Assembly: GCF_011759375.1 (NCBI RefSeq)
Contig: NZ_JAARML010000001.1
Location: forward strand, 1,240,001 to 1,304,000
DNA length: 64,000 nucleotides
Origin: Paraflavitalea devenefica
Lineage (GTDB): Bacteria; Bacteroidota; Bacteroidia; Chitinophagales; Chitinophagaceae
Reading direction: 5' to 3'
The notes under the pieces are model-generated. The model was not told the origin of the DNA. It worked only from the letters and a program-made list of their open reading frames with translations, and made no database searches. The translations under genes were made by a program, and so were the position numbers. This document shows, one piece after another, positions 35,008-43,993 of this stretch; the first letter of the stretch is position 1, and each line of letters begins with the position of its first letter.

Positions 35008-36600
35008 ATGCTTCAGAATAATCTACTGCTTATCATTTCCCTGTTGTTTGTTGTTTCCATGTTGTCCATGCTGAGTGATAAACTGCGGATCTCTTATCCT
35101 ATTTTACTGGTGATTGCCGGTTTGCTGATCGGGTTCATACCCGGCGTCCCTGCCATTAAACTGGAACCCGACCTGGTATTTATTATTTTCCTGCCACCCT
35201 TATTATATGCTGCAGCCTGGAATACTTCCTGGAATGATTTCTGGCGGCACCGGCGCCCCATAGGGTTACTGGCCTTTGGGTTGGTTGTTTTTACTGCTAC
35301 GGCTATAGCTTTCATCTCCAATGCGCTCATTCCGGGGTTTACGCTGAGCCTGGGCTTCCTGCTGGGCGGCATTATTTCGCCACCCGATGCCATTGCAGCT
35401 ACAAGTGTTTTACAACAACTGAAAGTACCCAAACGGATCACTACGATCCTTGAAGGAGAGAGCCTGATCAACGATGCCTCCAGCTTAATTGTATTCCGCT
35501 TTGCACTGGCGGCTATTTCTACCGGGCATTTTGTATTATGGGAAGCCGGCGTTGATTTTCTGCTGGTAGCGGTCATGGGCATTGTTATTGGACTGGCCAT
35601 TGCCCATATCGTGTATGCGATCCACCGGTGGCTACCCACCACACCCAGTATTGATACGGCTATTACACTCATATCTCCCTACCTCATGTACATAGCCGCG
35701 GAACATTTCCATTTTTCAGGCGTATTGGCAGTAGTGAGTGGCGGACTATTCCTTTCCTTCCGCTCCCATGAGGTCTTTTCCTATAATACCCGGATACAGG
35801 CGGTGAGTGTTTGGGAAACCCTGGTCTTCCTGCTGAATGGCGTAGTGTTTATTATGATCGGCCTGGAATTGCCTTATATCATCAATGAGCTGGAAGACAA
35901 CTCCCTGCTAAGCGCCATCTGGCATGCGGTGATCATTAGCCTGGCCACCATTGTCATCCGGATCATCTGGGTATTTCCCGGCGCCTATTTACCCCGGGTA
36001 TTGAGCAAAAGGATCAGGGAAAACGAGACAAGGCCCAACTGGAAATCAGTATTCATCACAGGATGGAGTGGTATGCGTGGCGTGGTTTCACTGGCTTCTG
36101 CGCTGGCAGTACCCATTACTTTGGCCAAAGACCAGGCATTTCCGTACCGCAACCTTATTTTGTTTATCACCTTTGTAGTGATCCTGTTTACCCTCGTAAT
36201 ACAGGGGTTAAGCCTTCCCTGGCTGATCAGGGTATTGAAAATTGAAGCGCCGGAATCAGAAGCGCATCATGAACATGCGATCCGTTTGCGGATGGCCAAT
36301 GCTGTACTGGACATGCTGGAGAAATCCTACCGGGAAGAATCTTCTACTATTGAAGCCTTCGTACGGCTGAAAGAACGGTATACACGGATGGCCGAAATTG
36401 CCAACAGCAGGCTGCAACAGGATGAGAAAGCGCAACTGAGCGGTTCTTTTATTCCCCAATACCGGAAAATGTTACTGGAAGCGGTGGAAGTGCGGAGGGC
36501 CGAATTGCAAAAGATGACCCGGCATAAGGAATTCCCCGATGAACTGCTGCGGAAAAGAGAGGCGGAATTAGATCTTGAAGAGGCGCGTTTGAGAAAATAG
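35008..36600 (+). CDS. Na+/H+ antiporter, CPA1 family
   Basis: 530 residues with about 12 hydrophobic helices in the first 410 residues. The antiporter core motif is present: GGIISPPDAIAATSVL (with the conserved acidic site) followed by LEGESLINDASSLIVF. The region with GWSGMRGVVSLASALA matches the CPA1/NhaP-like pattern. The C-terminal about 120 residues are cytoplasmic and helical. It should exchange Na+ (or K+) for H+ across the inner membrane for pH and salt balance. A 250-bp gap lies upstream; a 4-TM protein gene follows. Confidence 0.93.
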   Translation: MLQNNLLLIISLLFVVSMLSMLSDKLRISYPILLVIAGLLIGFIPGVPAIKLEPDLVFIIFLPPLLYAAAWNTSWNDFWRHRRPIGLLAFGLVVFTATAIAFISNALIPGFTLSLGFLLGGIISPPDAIAATSVLQQLKVPKRITTILEGESLINDASSLIVFRFALAAISTGHFVLWEAGVDFLLVAVMGIVIGLAIAHIVYAIHRWLPTTPSIDTAITLISPYLMYIAAEHFHFSGVLAVVSGGLFLSFRSHEVFSYNTRIQAVSVWETLVFLLNGVVFIMIGLELPYIINELEDNSLLSAIWHAVIISLATIVIRIIWVFPGAYLPRVLSKRIRENETRPNWKSVFITGWSGMRGVVSLASALAVPITLAKDQAFPYRNLILFITFVVILFTLVIQGLSLPWLIRVLKIEAPESEAHHEHAIRLRMANAVLDMLEKSYREESSTIEAFVRLKERYTRMAEIANSRLQQDEKAQLSGSFIPQYRKMLLEAVEVRRAELQKMTRHKEFPDELLRKREAELDLEEARLRK

Positions 36601-36664
36601 ACGGGTAATCAGTATCTTCATGCGTGGTTTTTCCTGTTCACTAAAATTATTTGCTACCCTCTAT

Positions 36665-37120
36665 ATGAACCCTTATATAATAGATACAGCGCCTTTTAAA
36701 AAACAACACATCACCTATGTTGCCATTTCTTTTATACCGATGGTGATTTCCTATGTATTGGCCAACAAAGGGTACAGCATGAACATCAGCCCGGCGCTCA
36801 ATGATACCATCAAATGGCTGTTCCTGGGCGTCACCTTTGGTGTGTCCTTTCTCCTCTCCGGGCGGCAGAAAGCAAGGCTCAAAATAATTCAATCCCTGCC
36901 CAGCTTCGATGAGCAGGTGGCGCAGTATCAAAAGCTGTATGATCAGCGGCTGCTAACGACTGCATTAATAGGTGTGGCTGCCAGCGTTTGTTATGCACTT
37001 ACAGCAAGAAGGATCTTTCTCATTTTTGCCATTTTCGACCTCGTGATCTTACTGATCATGTATCCCAACAAGACGATCTTCCGCCGGGAATTGAACAACC
37101 CCGAAATCACTTTCAAATAA
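36665..37120 (+). CDS. Four-helix membrane protein, unknown
   Basis: 151 residues from the ATG at 36665; an in-frame ATG at 36620 would add 15 residues that partly form a second hydrophobic start and is less likely. Two hydrophobic pairs are visible (about 18-35 with 47-62, and 95-110 with 114-133), joined by a charged stretch. I recognise no family. It follows the antiporter by 64 bp on the same strand and may be co-transcribed with it. Confidence 0.75.
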   Translation: MNPYIIDTAPFKKQHITYVAISFIPMVISYVLANKGYSMNISPALNDTIKWLFLGVTFGVSFLLSGRQKARLKIIQSLPSFDEQVAQYQKLYDQRLLTTALIGVAASVCYALTARRIFLIFAIFDLVILLIMYPNKTIFRRELNNPEITFK

Positions 37121-37209
37121 GAACCGGCTATACAGCTCTATTGCGGGTCATCGTTTTCGGGCGAAGAGGTATGGCATGGATAGGATAGTTTTATGCCATA
37201 GATGTTTTT

Positions 37210-38079
37210 GTGCAGCACGTAGAATTTTTCCATAGAGACCATTTTGAGCATAACTACCACCGTACGCCTCCGCCGGCGGCTTTGAGCCATTTCATTGATT
37301 TTATCTGGGAAACGGATTTCGGGCATTTATGGCAGGCTTATCCGGAAGGCTTCTCTGACGCTTTATTTCCCAATATTGGTTATACCTACCTGGTAAACCT
37401 GGGTACGCCCTTTGTGATGCAGGTGGCCGATCAGTTTTTCGATATGCGATCCGATGGCTTTTTACCCCGCCACCGGAGCATTGAATGCTATCACCGGCCG
37501 GGCAACCAGTTATTTGGTATCAAGTTTAAAATATCTCCGGTGTTATTCCTCAAGAAGGTAAACTTTGCCGAATACCGGGAATATATCTTTCCACTCAGCT
37601 ACCTGGTTGATCAATCACTGATCGACGCTATTAAGACCGCCACCTCCTTTGATGAAAGGGTAAGGATCATCAGCAACTATTACCAGCCTATCATCAGGGC
37701 ACATGCAGGTACCCTGCAGGAAGTACATATTGTTACTGAGATCCTTGACCGGTGCTTTAAAGACAATGATTTTAAGACTACCATTGAGGCGCTGGCGGCA
37801 CAATACAACATCTCCACCCGTACTTTACAGCGCTATTTTGAACGGGCCACCAGCATCAGCAGTAAAAATGCCCTGCAGATCATGCGCATCCGCAAAGCGG
37901 CTGCCCATATCGCCAGTTCTCCCGATACCTTTCATTATTCGATTTATGGCTATTATGATCACAGTCATTTCTATAAACACCTGAAACAGTTCCTCCAAAA
38001 AAGCACCTTGCAAAACCTGCGGCCGCATCTACAACTGTTGCAGGCCCTGCACAAAAAGCCGCGTGCCAATGGCATGTGA
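37210..38079 (+). CDS. AraC family transcriptional regulator
   Basis: 289 residues. The start is a GTG at 37210; no in-frame ATG lies just upstream, since the one at 37171 hits a stop after five codons. The N-terminal half (about 10-160) has the pattern of the DUF6597 sensor domain common in Bacteroidota AraC regulators (PPAALSHFIDFIWETDF, then RHRSIECYHRPGNQLFGIKF). The C-terminal HTH_18 pair (about 185-270) includes LAAQYNISTRTLQRYFERAT and YGYYDHSHFYKHLKQFLQ. It binds DNA through two HTH motifs; the ligand and targets are unknown. Confidence 0.9.
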   Translation: MQHVEFFHRDHFEHNYHRTPPPAALSHFIDFIWETDFGHLWQAYPEGFSDALFPNIGYTYLVNLGTPFVMQVADQFFDMRSDGFLPRHRSIECYHRPGNQLFGIKFKISPVLFLKKVNFAEYREYIFPLSYLVDQSLIDAIKTATSFDERVRIISNYYQPIIRAHAGTLQEVHIVTEILDRCFKDNDFKTTIEALAAQYNISTRTLQRYFERATSISSKNALQIMRIRKAAAHIASSPDTFHYSIYGYYDHSHFYKHLKQFLQKSTLQNLRPHLQLLQALHKKPRANGM

Positions 38080-38108
38080 ATTGTGCCGGCTATGCTAAAC
38101 AGGCAAAC

Positions 38109-38258
38109 ATGATACGCAAATTAAAATCGGGTGAATACCGGATATATTCCCGGAAGAAAGACCCAAAGACCAATAAGCGCCGCAACCTGGGCACCTTTGA
38201 TTCACTGGCTGCCGCTAAAAAGCATGAGCAGGAGATCCAATACTTTAAAAGGCATTAA
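38109..38258 (+). CDS. Small conserved basic protein, unknown
   Basis: 49 residues from the ATG at 38109; an upstream frame start at 38076 overlaps the AraC stop and adds a poor N-terminus. It begins MIRKLKSGEYRIYSRKKDP, continues with RNLGTFDSLAAAKKHE and ends in YFKRH. I recall near-identical short proteins in many bacteria, annotated only as hypothetical. The layout (a basic strand pair, then one helix) resembles small DNA- or RNA-binding AP2-like/integrase-N-terminal folds; this is inference. Confidence 0.75.
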   Translation: MIRKLKSGEYRIYSRKKDPKTNKRRNLGTFDSLAAAKKHEQEIQYFKRH

Positions 38259-38580
38259 TTCCCCGCTCTGTGTCTTCCCTCTTCCAAATCTGATAAAACG
38301 AAACGGTGCAGCCACGGTAAGTCCATTATAAATTATAAGGTTTACCGGTATCTGCACCGTTACTTTGGCTCCGTTTCACTGGGTCTGATCACCACAGTGA
38401 TATTTTTGTTTTCTATGACTATACGCAAGTATAGAGCTGAAATCAGGAGACAAATATTTATAAAAAACGAGTGTCTTCGTAGAGGTTCTACACGGGTTGC
38501 TGCAGGAATACGTTAAGTGGAGCAGGGAGGGAAATGAGTTGTCGTTTTTTTACATCTGATCTCCTTGTTATCTTTATTAC
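38259..38580. other. 322-bp gap with several hairpins
   Basis: No gene is seen. The gap holds a long hairpin (38302-38361), a terminator-like hairpin ATCAC-CACA-GTGAT (38388-38401) followed by ATTTTTGTTTT, and a perfect 6-bp stem with GCAA tetraloop (38419-38434). The rest, to the start of the hydrolase gene, shows nothing more than a possible -7 box TATCTTTA at 38569-38576, one mismatch from consensus and 4 nt before the ATG. Confidence 0.6.
38302..38361 (+). repeat. 60-nt hairpin with two stem segments
   Basis: Outer arms AACGGTGCAG (38302-38311) and CTGCACCGTT (38352-38361) are perfect complements. An inner stem CGGTAA/TTACCG (38315-38320, 38342-38347) continues it, and the loop contains TTATAAATTATAA. 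It may be a small structured RNA, a terminator of the small basic protein gene, or a repeat element. Confidence 0.55.
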
Positions 38581-39276
38581 ATGCAACATTTACTATTACT
38601 GCATGGGGCCGCAGGCGCCAAAGATCAATTATTGCCATTGGCCAAAAGCCTCTCCCATGACTTTATGGTTCATCTTCTGAATTTCAGCGGACACGGCGGA
38701 GAAGCCATGCCCGGTAAGGGCTGGTCAATCGCATTATTTGCGCAGGAGGTAGTAGCCTGGCTCGATGCGCAGGTACCGGCAGGAGAGCCGGTGCATGTAT
38801 TTGGTTATAGCATGGGTGGTTATGTGGGCATGTATATTAACCGGCATTACCCGGGCAGACTGGCAAAGACAGTTACGCTGGCCACAAAATTCCACTGGGA
38901 TGAAGCAGGAGCGGCAAAGGAAGTACAGCTACTGAATGGGGAAACGATCACTAAAAAAGTGCCGGCATTTGCCGAACAACTGGCCCGGCGGCATGCTCCG
39001 CAGGACTGGAAGCTGGTGCTGGAGCACACAGCGGCCATGCTATTGGCGATGGGAAAGGACAATCCTTTGAAGCCGGATGACTACCCCGCCATCACCAATC
39101 CCTGTTTGCTGCTGCTGGGCGACCGCGACAAGATGGTGCCGCTGGAAGAAACCGTGCAGGTGTATAAGCAGTTGCCGGCAGGGCAGTTGGGCGTATTGCC
39201 GGCAACAGGTCATGCCATTGAGCAAGCCAATCCACAATATGTAAGTTTTCTGATAAAGAAATTTATACAGGCATAG
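38581..39276 (+). CDS. Alpha/beta hydrolase
   Basis: 231 residues. The alpha/beta hydrolase triad is clear: oxyanion loop LLHGAAGAKDQ near the start, nucleophile S77 in GYSMGG (75-80), acid in LLLGDRDKMV near 181-190 and His in ATGHAIEQ near 206-213. It is a small single-domain esterase or hydrolase without a lid domain; the substrate is unknown. There is no signal peptide, so it is cytoplasmic. A bidirectional terminator separates it from the convergent OmpA gene. Confidence 0.9.
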   Translation: MQHLLLLHGAAGAKDQLLPLAKSLSHDFMVHLLNFSGHGGEAMPGKGWSIALFAQEVVAWLDAQVPAGEPVHVFGYSMGGYVGMYINRHYPGRLAKTVTLATKFHWDEAGAAKEVQLLNGETITKKVPAFAEQLARRHAPQDWKLVLEHTAAMLLAMGKDNPLKPDDYPAITNPCLLLLGDRDKMVPLEETVQVYKQLPAGQLGVLPATGHAIEQANPQYVSFLIKKFIQA

Positions 39277-39291
39277 AAACGCCTGTAAAGT

Positions 39292-39331
39292 AAAAAGGGT
39301 GGGCCGCCTGTTGAAGCGACCCACCCTTTTT
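39292..39331. terminator. Bidirectional terminator, hydrolase and OmpA genes
   Basis: 12-bp perfect arms AAAAAGGGTGGG (39292-39303) and CCCACCCTTTTT (39320-39331) with A-run and T-run at the two ends, so it can end transcription from either side. Confidence 0.9.
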
Positions 39332-39351
39332 GTTTTATAAGAAGAAGAATA

Positions 39352-40215
39352 CTATTTCCTTTCGAGCAGTTTGAAGAACTGATCCAACTGGGGCAGGATA
39401 ACGATCCTTGTACGACGGTTGGCCGCTTTGCTTTCAGGAGAATCATTAGGCATCAGCGGAGAGTATTCGCCACGACCGGCTGCAGACATTTTCGCGGGAT
39501 CCAGACCATACTGATTCTGGAGGATCCTTACTACAGAAGTAGCACGCTTAACGCTCAGGTCCCAGTTGTCGAGCAATACGCCACGGGCAAAGGGTACATT
39601 GTCGGTATGACCTTCTACCATGAATTCGATATCGGGTTGATTTTTCAATACAGTAGCTACTTTACCCAGCACCACTTTGGCTTCTTCCGTTACATCGTAC
39701 TTACCGGTTTTGAATAAGAGTTTATCAGAAATATCAATGTATACTACACCTTTGTCAACCTTGATGTTGATGTCTTTGTCATCCAGGTTGCCGATGGCGC
39801 CTTTCAGGTTCATCACCAATGCCATGTTCAGTGAATCTTTCCGGGCCATTTGTTGCTGTAAAGTCTGGATATAAGAATCTTTGGCGCCGATGTTTTCCAT
39901 TGATTTCTTAATGCTTTCAGCCTGTGCGCTGGATATTACAGACAGGTCCTGCAATTGTTTTAAGGCCTGTGTATTGTTTTCTTTCAGGAAAGCGATTTGC
40001 TTGTTGAGGTTGTCAATTTCAGTTTGCAGGGCCGCCTTCTTACGGGCTTCTTCTGCTTTCTGATCTTCACAGGCTTTAAGATCATTTTGCAATTTGGCGT
40101 AAGAATCGTTTAACGTTGTGTATTTGGCCTGTTCTGCTTTAAATTTTTTGGTGCTGACGCAGGAAAACAGCACTACAGGGGCTAATGCAACTAACAAAGC
40201 TTGTCTGAGGTACAT
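39352..40215 (-). CDS. OmpA family lipoprotein
   Basis: 287 residues. The lipobox LFSC puts the lipidated cysteine at C19. A coiled coil (about 26-115) rich in Lys, Glu and Gln separates it from the OmpA C-terminal domain (about 150-275), which has the peptidoglycan-binding pattern GHTDNVPF, LSVKRATSVV and NRRTRIVI. It should tether the outer membrane to the peptidoglycan. The promoter TACCTTTG (40312-40319) gives a leader of about 90 nt holding a hairpin. Confidence 0.92.
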   Translation of the reverse strand: MYLRQALLVALAPVVLFSCVSTKKFKAEQAKYTTLNDSYAKLQNDLKACEDQKAEEARKKAALQTEIDNLNKQIAFLKENNTQALKQLQDLSVISSAQAESIKKSMENIGAKDSYIQTLQQQMARKDSLNMALVMNLKGAIGNLDDKDINIKVDKGVVYIDISDKLLFKTGKYDVTEEAKVVLGKVATVLKNQPDIEFMVEGHTDNVPFARGVLLDNWDLSVKRATSVVRILQNQYGLDPAKMSAAGRGEYSPLMPNDSPESKAANRRTRIVILPQLDQFFKLLERK

Positions 40216-40252
40216 ATAAATTTGTTTTAATTGATTAATTAGCAGTCATTCA

Positions 40253-40288
40253 TGCATAAGAACAGTGCTTCATAAATTGTTCTATGCA
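40253..40288 (-). promoter_or_regulatory. Leader hairpin of the OmpA lipoprotein gene
   Basis: TGCATAAGAACA (40253-40264) pairs with TGTTCTATGCA (40278-40288) with one bulged base. It lies 37-73 nt before the start codon and inside the predicted mRNA leader. Such a leader is a common target for control of outer-membrane protein synthesis; that role here is inference. Confidence 0.4.
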
Positions 40289-40311
40289 AGATATGTGCCT
40301 ATAAAGGGGTT

Positions 40312-40319
40312 CAAAGGTA
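40312..40319 (-). promoter_or_regulatory. -7 element of the OmpA lipoprotein promoter
   Basis: Read on the minus strand this is TACCTTTG, an exact TAnnTTTG match about 97 bp before the start codon. TTTA lies 22 bp upstream, a weak -33 match. Confidence 0.55.
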
Positions 40320-40492
40320 TTGTATCACGATAATAAACAGGTAAAGGATTATGGCAGGCTTTTATTTTACGGTCATTTTAAGTTTTTTTTAATAATCGGG
40401 TACGCATTTCTAATCATAATATGCCTCCATCCACATAAACCCCTACCGGGGGCGGTTAGTAAAAGCATTACCTTACATACAAAAACCTTTCT

Positions 40493-42079
40493 ATGCGTGG
40501 CCTTATTTATACGCTGTTACTATTTATTACGCTCCCTGCGGTTGCTCAAACCATTTTTTCCGGTGGCCTGTTGAAACCAGAACAGGCCAATATGGATGTG
40601 CGGCATTATACAGTAGCATTAACCGTTAACCCCCGCGAACAATCCATTGACGGATATACGGTGATAGACGTTGTATTGGAACAGCCAACGACTGCTTTAT
40701 TGTTTGACTTGTTGAATACCTTTAAAGTGAATAAGGTTTGGGTGAATAATAAAGAACAGGTTTTCACCCATGAAAAAGACCTGGTCCATATTACGCTGCC
40801 TGCGGCAATAGCTGGCAAAGCAGCTATAAAAATTCAATATGCCGGCAAGCCGCGTGTGGCAGTAAGACCTCCCTGGGACGGCGGATTTCAATGGGCCAAA
40901 GACTCCACCGGCAATGACTGGATTGCGATCAGTTGCCAGAATGAGGGAGCCAAGATCTATTTCCCCTGTAAAGACCATCCCTCTGATGAGCCCAATGAAG
41001 GAGCAGATCTCCTGATTACCGTTCCCAAAGGACTGGTAGTGGCCGGGCCGGGTGTTTTACAAAAAACAACGCATAAAAAAACCAGCTCCACGTATCACTG
41101 GAAAACAAGCTATACCATCAATAATTACAGTATCCTTTTCAATGTGGGAAAATACAAAGTGGTAAGCCGCCCGTACACCACGGTCAGTGGCAATAAAGTG
41201 CCTGTTGAATTTTATGTACTGGAAGAACATGCCGATAAGGCAGCGCACCACCTGGAGGTATTTGAACGCAGCATCAAAATGCAGGAAAAGTATTTTGGCG
41301 AGTATCCATGGATAAAAGAAAAGATCGCCATTGCCGAAACGCCGCACCTGGGCATGGAGCACCAGTCTATGAATGCGTATGGAAATAAGTTTAAATATAT
41401 GAAAGTGGGAGGGCAGGATTTTGACTGGCTGGTGCACCATGAATTTGGTCATGAATGGTGGGGCAATAAAGTAACCGGTAAAGACTGGGGCGATATGTGG
41501 GTGCAGGAAGGCATCTGCAGTTTTGGCGATGTGCTGTTTATCCGGGAGGCGGAAGGCGAGGAAGCCTATATTAAAAGAATGCAGCAAATGAGCCTGTACA
41601 TACAAAATCAGAAACCGGTGGTATTAGGCACCAATATTAATTCAGATGATGCCTATCACGGGGACATTTACAGCAAGGGCGCTTTCTTTATGCATACGTT
41701 ACGGTACATAACAGGTGATGACCTGTTTTTCCCGGCCATCAAAAAGTTTGCTACCGACGCGCGCTATACGTACGATAACCTGGTAACCACCGATGATGTG
41801 GAGCAGTTCTTCAGCCGGGAATCAGGTACCAACCTGAAACCATTGTTTGATTTCTACCTGCGCACGACCCAAAAGCTGGACATCAGGGTGAAGCAAACAA
41901 AAGATACCAGCTACCTGGTGCAATTGGTAAATTATGACGGCGCCCTGCCGCTTGATATTGGTACCAATAATGGCACAAAACGAATGACAGTGGATAAGAA
42001 AGGAATTACCGTAAACAGCCAAACCCCGCCGGTCATTGATGCAAAGACTTTTTATCTGAAGCGGGTAATTTTTGAGTAG
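40493..42079 (+). CDS. M1 family metallopeptidase (aminopeptidase N-like)
   Basis: 528 residues with a signal peptide (about 1-18, ending in AVAQ). The zinc motif is HEFGH (316-320) with the third ligand E339, exactly 18 residues later as M1 enzymes require. The exopeptidase motif reads GMEHQS where aminopeptidase N has GAMEN, so the substrate-binding Glu is retained. It is short for the family and lacks the C-terminal ERAP-like domain. It should trim N-terminal residues from peptides in the periplasm or outside. A strong terminator lies 140 bp downstream. Confidence 0.9.
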   Translation: MRGLIYTLLLFITLPAVAQTIFSGGLLKPEQANMDVRHYTVALTVNPREQSIDGYTVIDVVLEQPTTALLFDLLNTFKVNKVWVNNKEQVFTHEKDLVHITLPAAIAGKAAIKIQYAGKPRVAVRPPWDGGFQWAKDSTGNDWIAISCQNEGAKIYFPCKDHPSDEPNEGADLLITVPKGLVVAGPGVLQKTTHKKTSSTYHWKTSYTINNYSILFNVGKYKVVSRPYTTVSGNKVPVEFYVLEEHADKAAHHLEVFERSIKMQEKYFGEYPWIKEKIAIAETPHLGMEHQSMNAYGNKFKYMKVGGQDFDWLVHHEFGHEWWGNKVTGKDWGDMWVQEGICSFGDVLFIREAEGEEAYIKRMQQMSLYIQNQKPVVLGTNINSDDAYHGDIYSKGAFFMHTLRYITGDDLFFPAIKKFATDARYTYDNLVTTDDVEQFFSRESGTNLKPLFDFYLRTTQKLDIRVKQTKDTSYLVQLVNYDGALPLDIGTNNGTKRMTVDKKGITVNSQTPPVIDAKTFYLKRVIFE

Positions 42080-42219
42080 GGGCAAACCCTTATTATAGAA
42101 TTACCACAAAGTGGTATTGCCGGGAATCTGTTTTTGTAGTCCCTTTGAGCAATGGTTTTCAGCCATCGCCTTTTCCTGAATTAGTTTCTATCCCTATGGT
42201 AGTTTTCTGCTATGGGTTT

Positions 42220-42256
42220 CCCCGCTACGAGCAATTGGTAGCGGGGTTTTGTTTTT
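42220..42256 (+). terminator. Rho-independent terminator of the M1 peptidase gene
   Basis: 9-bp arms CCCCGCTAC (42220-42228) and GTAGCGGGG (42238-42246), then TTTTGTTTTT. It is a textbook stem and U-tract. Confidence 0.9.
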
Positions 42257-42259
42257 AGC

Positions 42260-42330
42260 CCGGTCGGGTAGGCCGCCCTCCGGCACTTGCCCTGCTTTGC
42301 AGGGGGACTCACCCAGCCAGGCAAGGTCGC
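42260..42330. repeat. GC-rich intergenic block with CCCTGC-TTT-GCAGGG
   Basis: A hairpin CCCTGCTTTGCAGGG (42290-42304) sits in a GC-rich stretch with CCGCCCTCCGG before it and GGGGACTCACCC after it. The composition differs sharply from the AT-rich bases that follow. It resembles dispersed GC-rich repeats in related genomes, recalled from memory and not checked. Confidence 0.45.
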
Positions 42331-42405
42331 CAAACTCAACGGTTAGCCATTAAACCCCTGGTTTTTAGCGCCACCAAAATAGTTAGCTAAAAAATGCTAA
42401 TAAAA

Positions 42406-42438
42406 TTAGTGTGAATAACATAATTTCCCCTACATTTG
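42406..42438 (+). promoter_or_regulatory. recA promoter
   Basis: TACATTTG (42431-42438) is an exact -7 match; TTAG (42406-42409), one mismatch from TTTG, lies 21 bp upstream. The predicted leader is about 34 nt. I see no convincing LexA-like palindrome. Confidence 0.6.
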
Positions 42439-42477
42439 ACATTCGGTAATTTTGAATACAACAAAAACAAACCCATT

Positions 42478-43494
42478 ATGTCTGCAAATAACGAAAAACT
42501 CAAAGCGCTGAAGCTGACGATCGACAAGATTGAAAAAGACTTCGGCAAGGGAAGTGTGATGATGATGAATGAAAAGTCAACTGATCCGATGGAAGTAGTA
42601 TCAACAGGTTCTATTGGATTGGATTCGGCGCTGGGAGTAGGCGGCTTTCCCAAAGGCCGTATTGTAGAGATCTATGGACCGGAATCTTCCGGTAAAACCA
42701 CCATCGCAATACATGCTATTGCAGAAGCGCAGAAAAAAGGCGGAATGTGCGCCATTATTGACGCAGAACATGCTTTTGACAGCTCTTATGCGCAAAAACT
42801 GGGCGTGGATGTAGACAACCTGCTGATCTCCCAGCCTGATTATGGTGAGCAGGCCCTGGAAATAGCCGACCGCCTCATCTTGTCCGGCGCACTGGATGTA
42901 GTGGTCATTGACTCGGTGGCCGCCCTGGTACCGAAAGGCGAACTGGAAGGAGAGATGGGCGACAGCAAAATGGGTTTACAGGCCCGCCTGATGTCACAGG
43001 CCCTGCGTAAGCTGACCGCTACCATCAATAAAACAAATACCATCTGTATTTTCATCAACCAGCTTCGGGAGAAGATCGGGGTGATGTTTGGCAATCCTGA
43101 AACCACTACCGGGGGTAATGCGCTTAAATTCTATGCATCTATCCGTCTTGATATCCGCCGTATGGCCCAGATAAAGGATGGTGATGAAGCGATCGGTAAC
43201 CGCGTAAAAGTAAAAGTGGTAAAAAATAAAGTAGCTCCTCCTTTCCGCGCAGCAGAATTTGACATTGTGTTTGGGGAAGGCATCTCCAAAACAGGTGAGA
43301 TACTGGATATGGGTGTTGAGCTGAGTGTGGTGCAGAAAAGTGGTAGCTGGTTCAGCTATAATGGCGATAAGCTGGGACAGGGACGTGATGCGGTGAAAAA
43401 ATTATTACAGGATAATCCGGAACTCTCCAATGAGATTGAAGGAAAGATCCGCGAAAAAATAAAAGAGATGCAGAATACACCTGCAGCTTCTTAA
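42478..43494 (+). CDS. recA: RecA recombinase
   Basis: 338 residues from the ATG at 42478 (M-S-A-N-N-E-K). An upstream in-frame ATG at 42436 lies within the promoter, which rules it out. Walker A GPESSGKT is at 67-74, with the L1 and L2 loop regions and the RecA signature [14 protein letters not shown] further on. RecA forms filaments on single-stranded DNA for homologous recombination and the damage response. No LexA gene is in the window. The gene has its own promoter and terminator. Confidence 0.98.
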   Translation: MSANNEKLKALKLTIDKIEKDFGKGSVMMMNEKSTDPMEVVSTGSIGLDSALGVGGFPKGRIVEIYGPESSGKTTIAIHAIAEAQKKGGMCAIIDAEHAFDSSYAQKLGVDVDNLLISQPDYGEQALEIADRLILSGALDVVVIDSVAALVPKGELEGEMGDSKMGLQARLMSQALRKLTATINKTNTICIFINQLREKIGVMFGNPETTTGGNALKFYASIRLDIRRMAQIKDGDEAIGNRVKVKVVKNKVAPPFRAAEFDIVFGEGISKTGEILDMGVELSVVQKSGSWFSYNGDKLGQGRDAVKKLLQDNPELSNEIEGKIREKIKEMQNTPAAS

Positions 43495-43534
43495 ACTATG
43501 TTATAGTAAGTGAATACTAAGGGGTTAGTAAATG

Positions 43535-43565
43535 AAAGGTCCTGATTCTTCAGGACCTTTTTATT
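43535..43565 (+). terminator. recA terminator
   Basis: 11-bp arms AAAGGTCCTGA (43535-43545) and TCAGGACCTTT (43550-43560), 4-nt loop, then TTATTTTA. The A/T ends allow function for either strand. Confidence 0.9.
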
Positions 43566-43845
43566 TTATACAGTTGCGACGCTGCCGGCAATAAGTGATG
43601 ATTGCCAACAACTGACTGAATAACATTGAAATTGCTACACTGATATGCACATTAAATGTTGTTGACGCGTATATCATGCTTGTAAATGAAATGAGTGGAA
43701 GGAATGCACACTGACTTGCTATAGAGGGGAAAATAAAGGCAATAAAAAAGGGGTCTGAATAGACATTCAACCCCGCTTTAAAATCCAATATCCTATGAAA
43801 AACCGTGGTAAAAATAAGGGTGAATTTTGACATGTGCAATACCAT
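43561..43845 (-). CDS. Possible small hydrophobic protein, doubtful
   Basis: 94 codons, opening MVLHMSKFTLIFTTVF, with two hydrophobic stretches and a Cys-Arg-rich tail. The region is AT-rich compared with neighbours, the start has no visible promoter or ribosome site, and the stop falls on the recA terminator. I recognise no family. It may be a decayed or random frame; the 499-bp stretch from 43495 to 43993 holds nothing else certain apart from the recA terminator and a possible hairpin GGGGT...ACCCC around 43750-43774. Confidence 0.25.
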   Translation of the reverse strand: MVLHMSKFTLIFTTVFHRILDFKAGLNVYSDPFFIAFIFPSIASQCAFLPLISFTSMIYASTTFNVHISVAISMLFSQLLAIITYCRQRRNCIK

Positions 43846-43993
43846 TTTGTGGTTATAGTAAAAATACTATGTAAAAAAGGTAGTATCTGTGATAAAAGGG
43901 GAAATTGCACCCCAAATGGAGTCAACACTTTCTATGTTTTTTGCATAATACCAGTGGAAATACTTCTCCGGATAAACAGCTTGCTACCAGTTG

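Larger units (their letters stand above)
42080..42477. other. 398-bp gap: terminator, GC-rich repeat, recA promoter
   Basis: No gene is seen. In order it holds the M1 terminator (42220-42256), a GC-rich block with an internal hairpin (42260-42330) and the recA promoter (about 42406-42438). The first 140 bp show nothing recognisable. Confidence 0.7.

Noticed and set aside
43561..43845. Transposase remnant in the gap after recA
   Set aside because: The translation shows no DDE, HTH or other transposase motif; kept only as a doubtful CDS.
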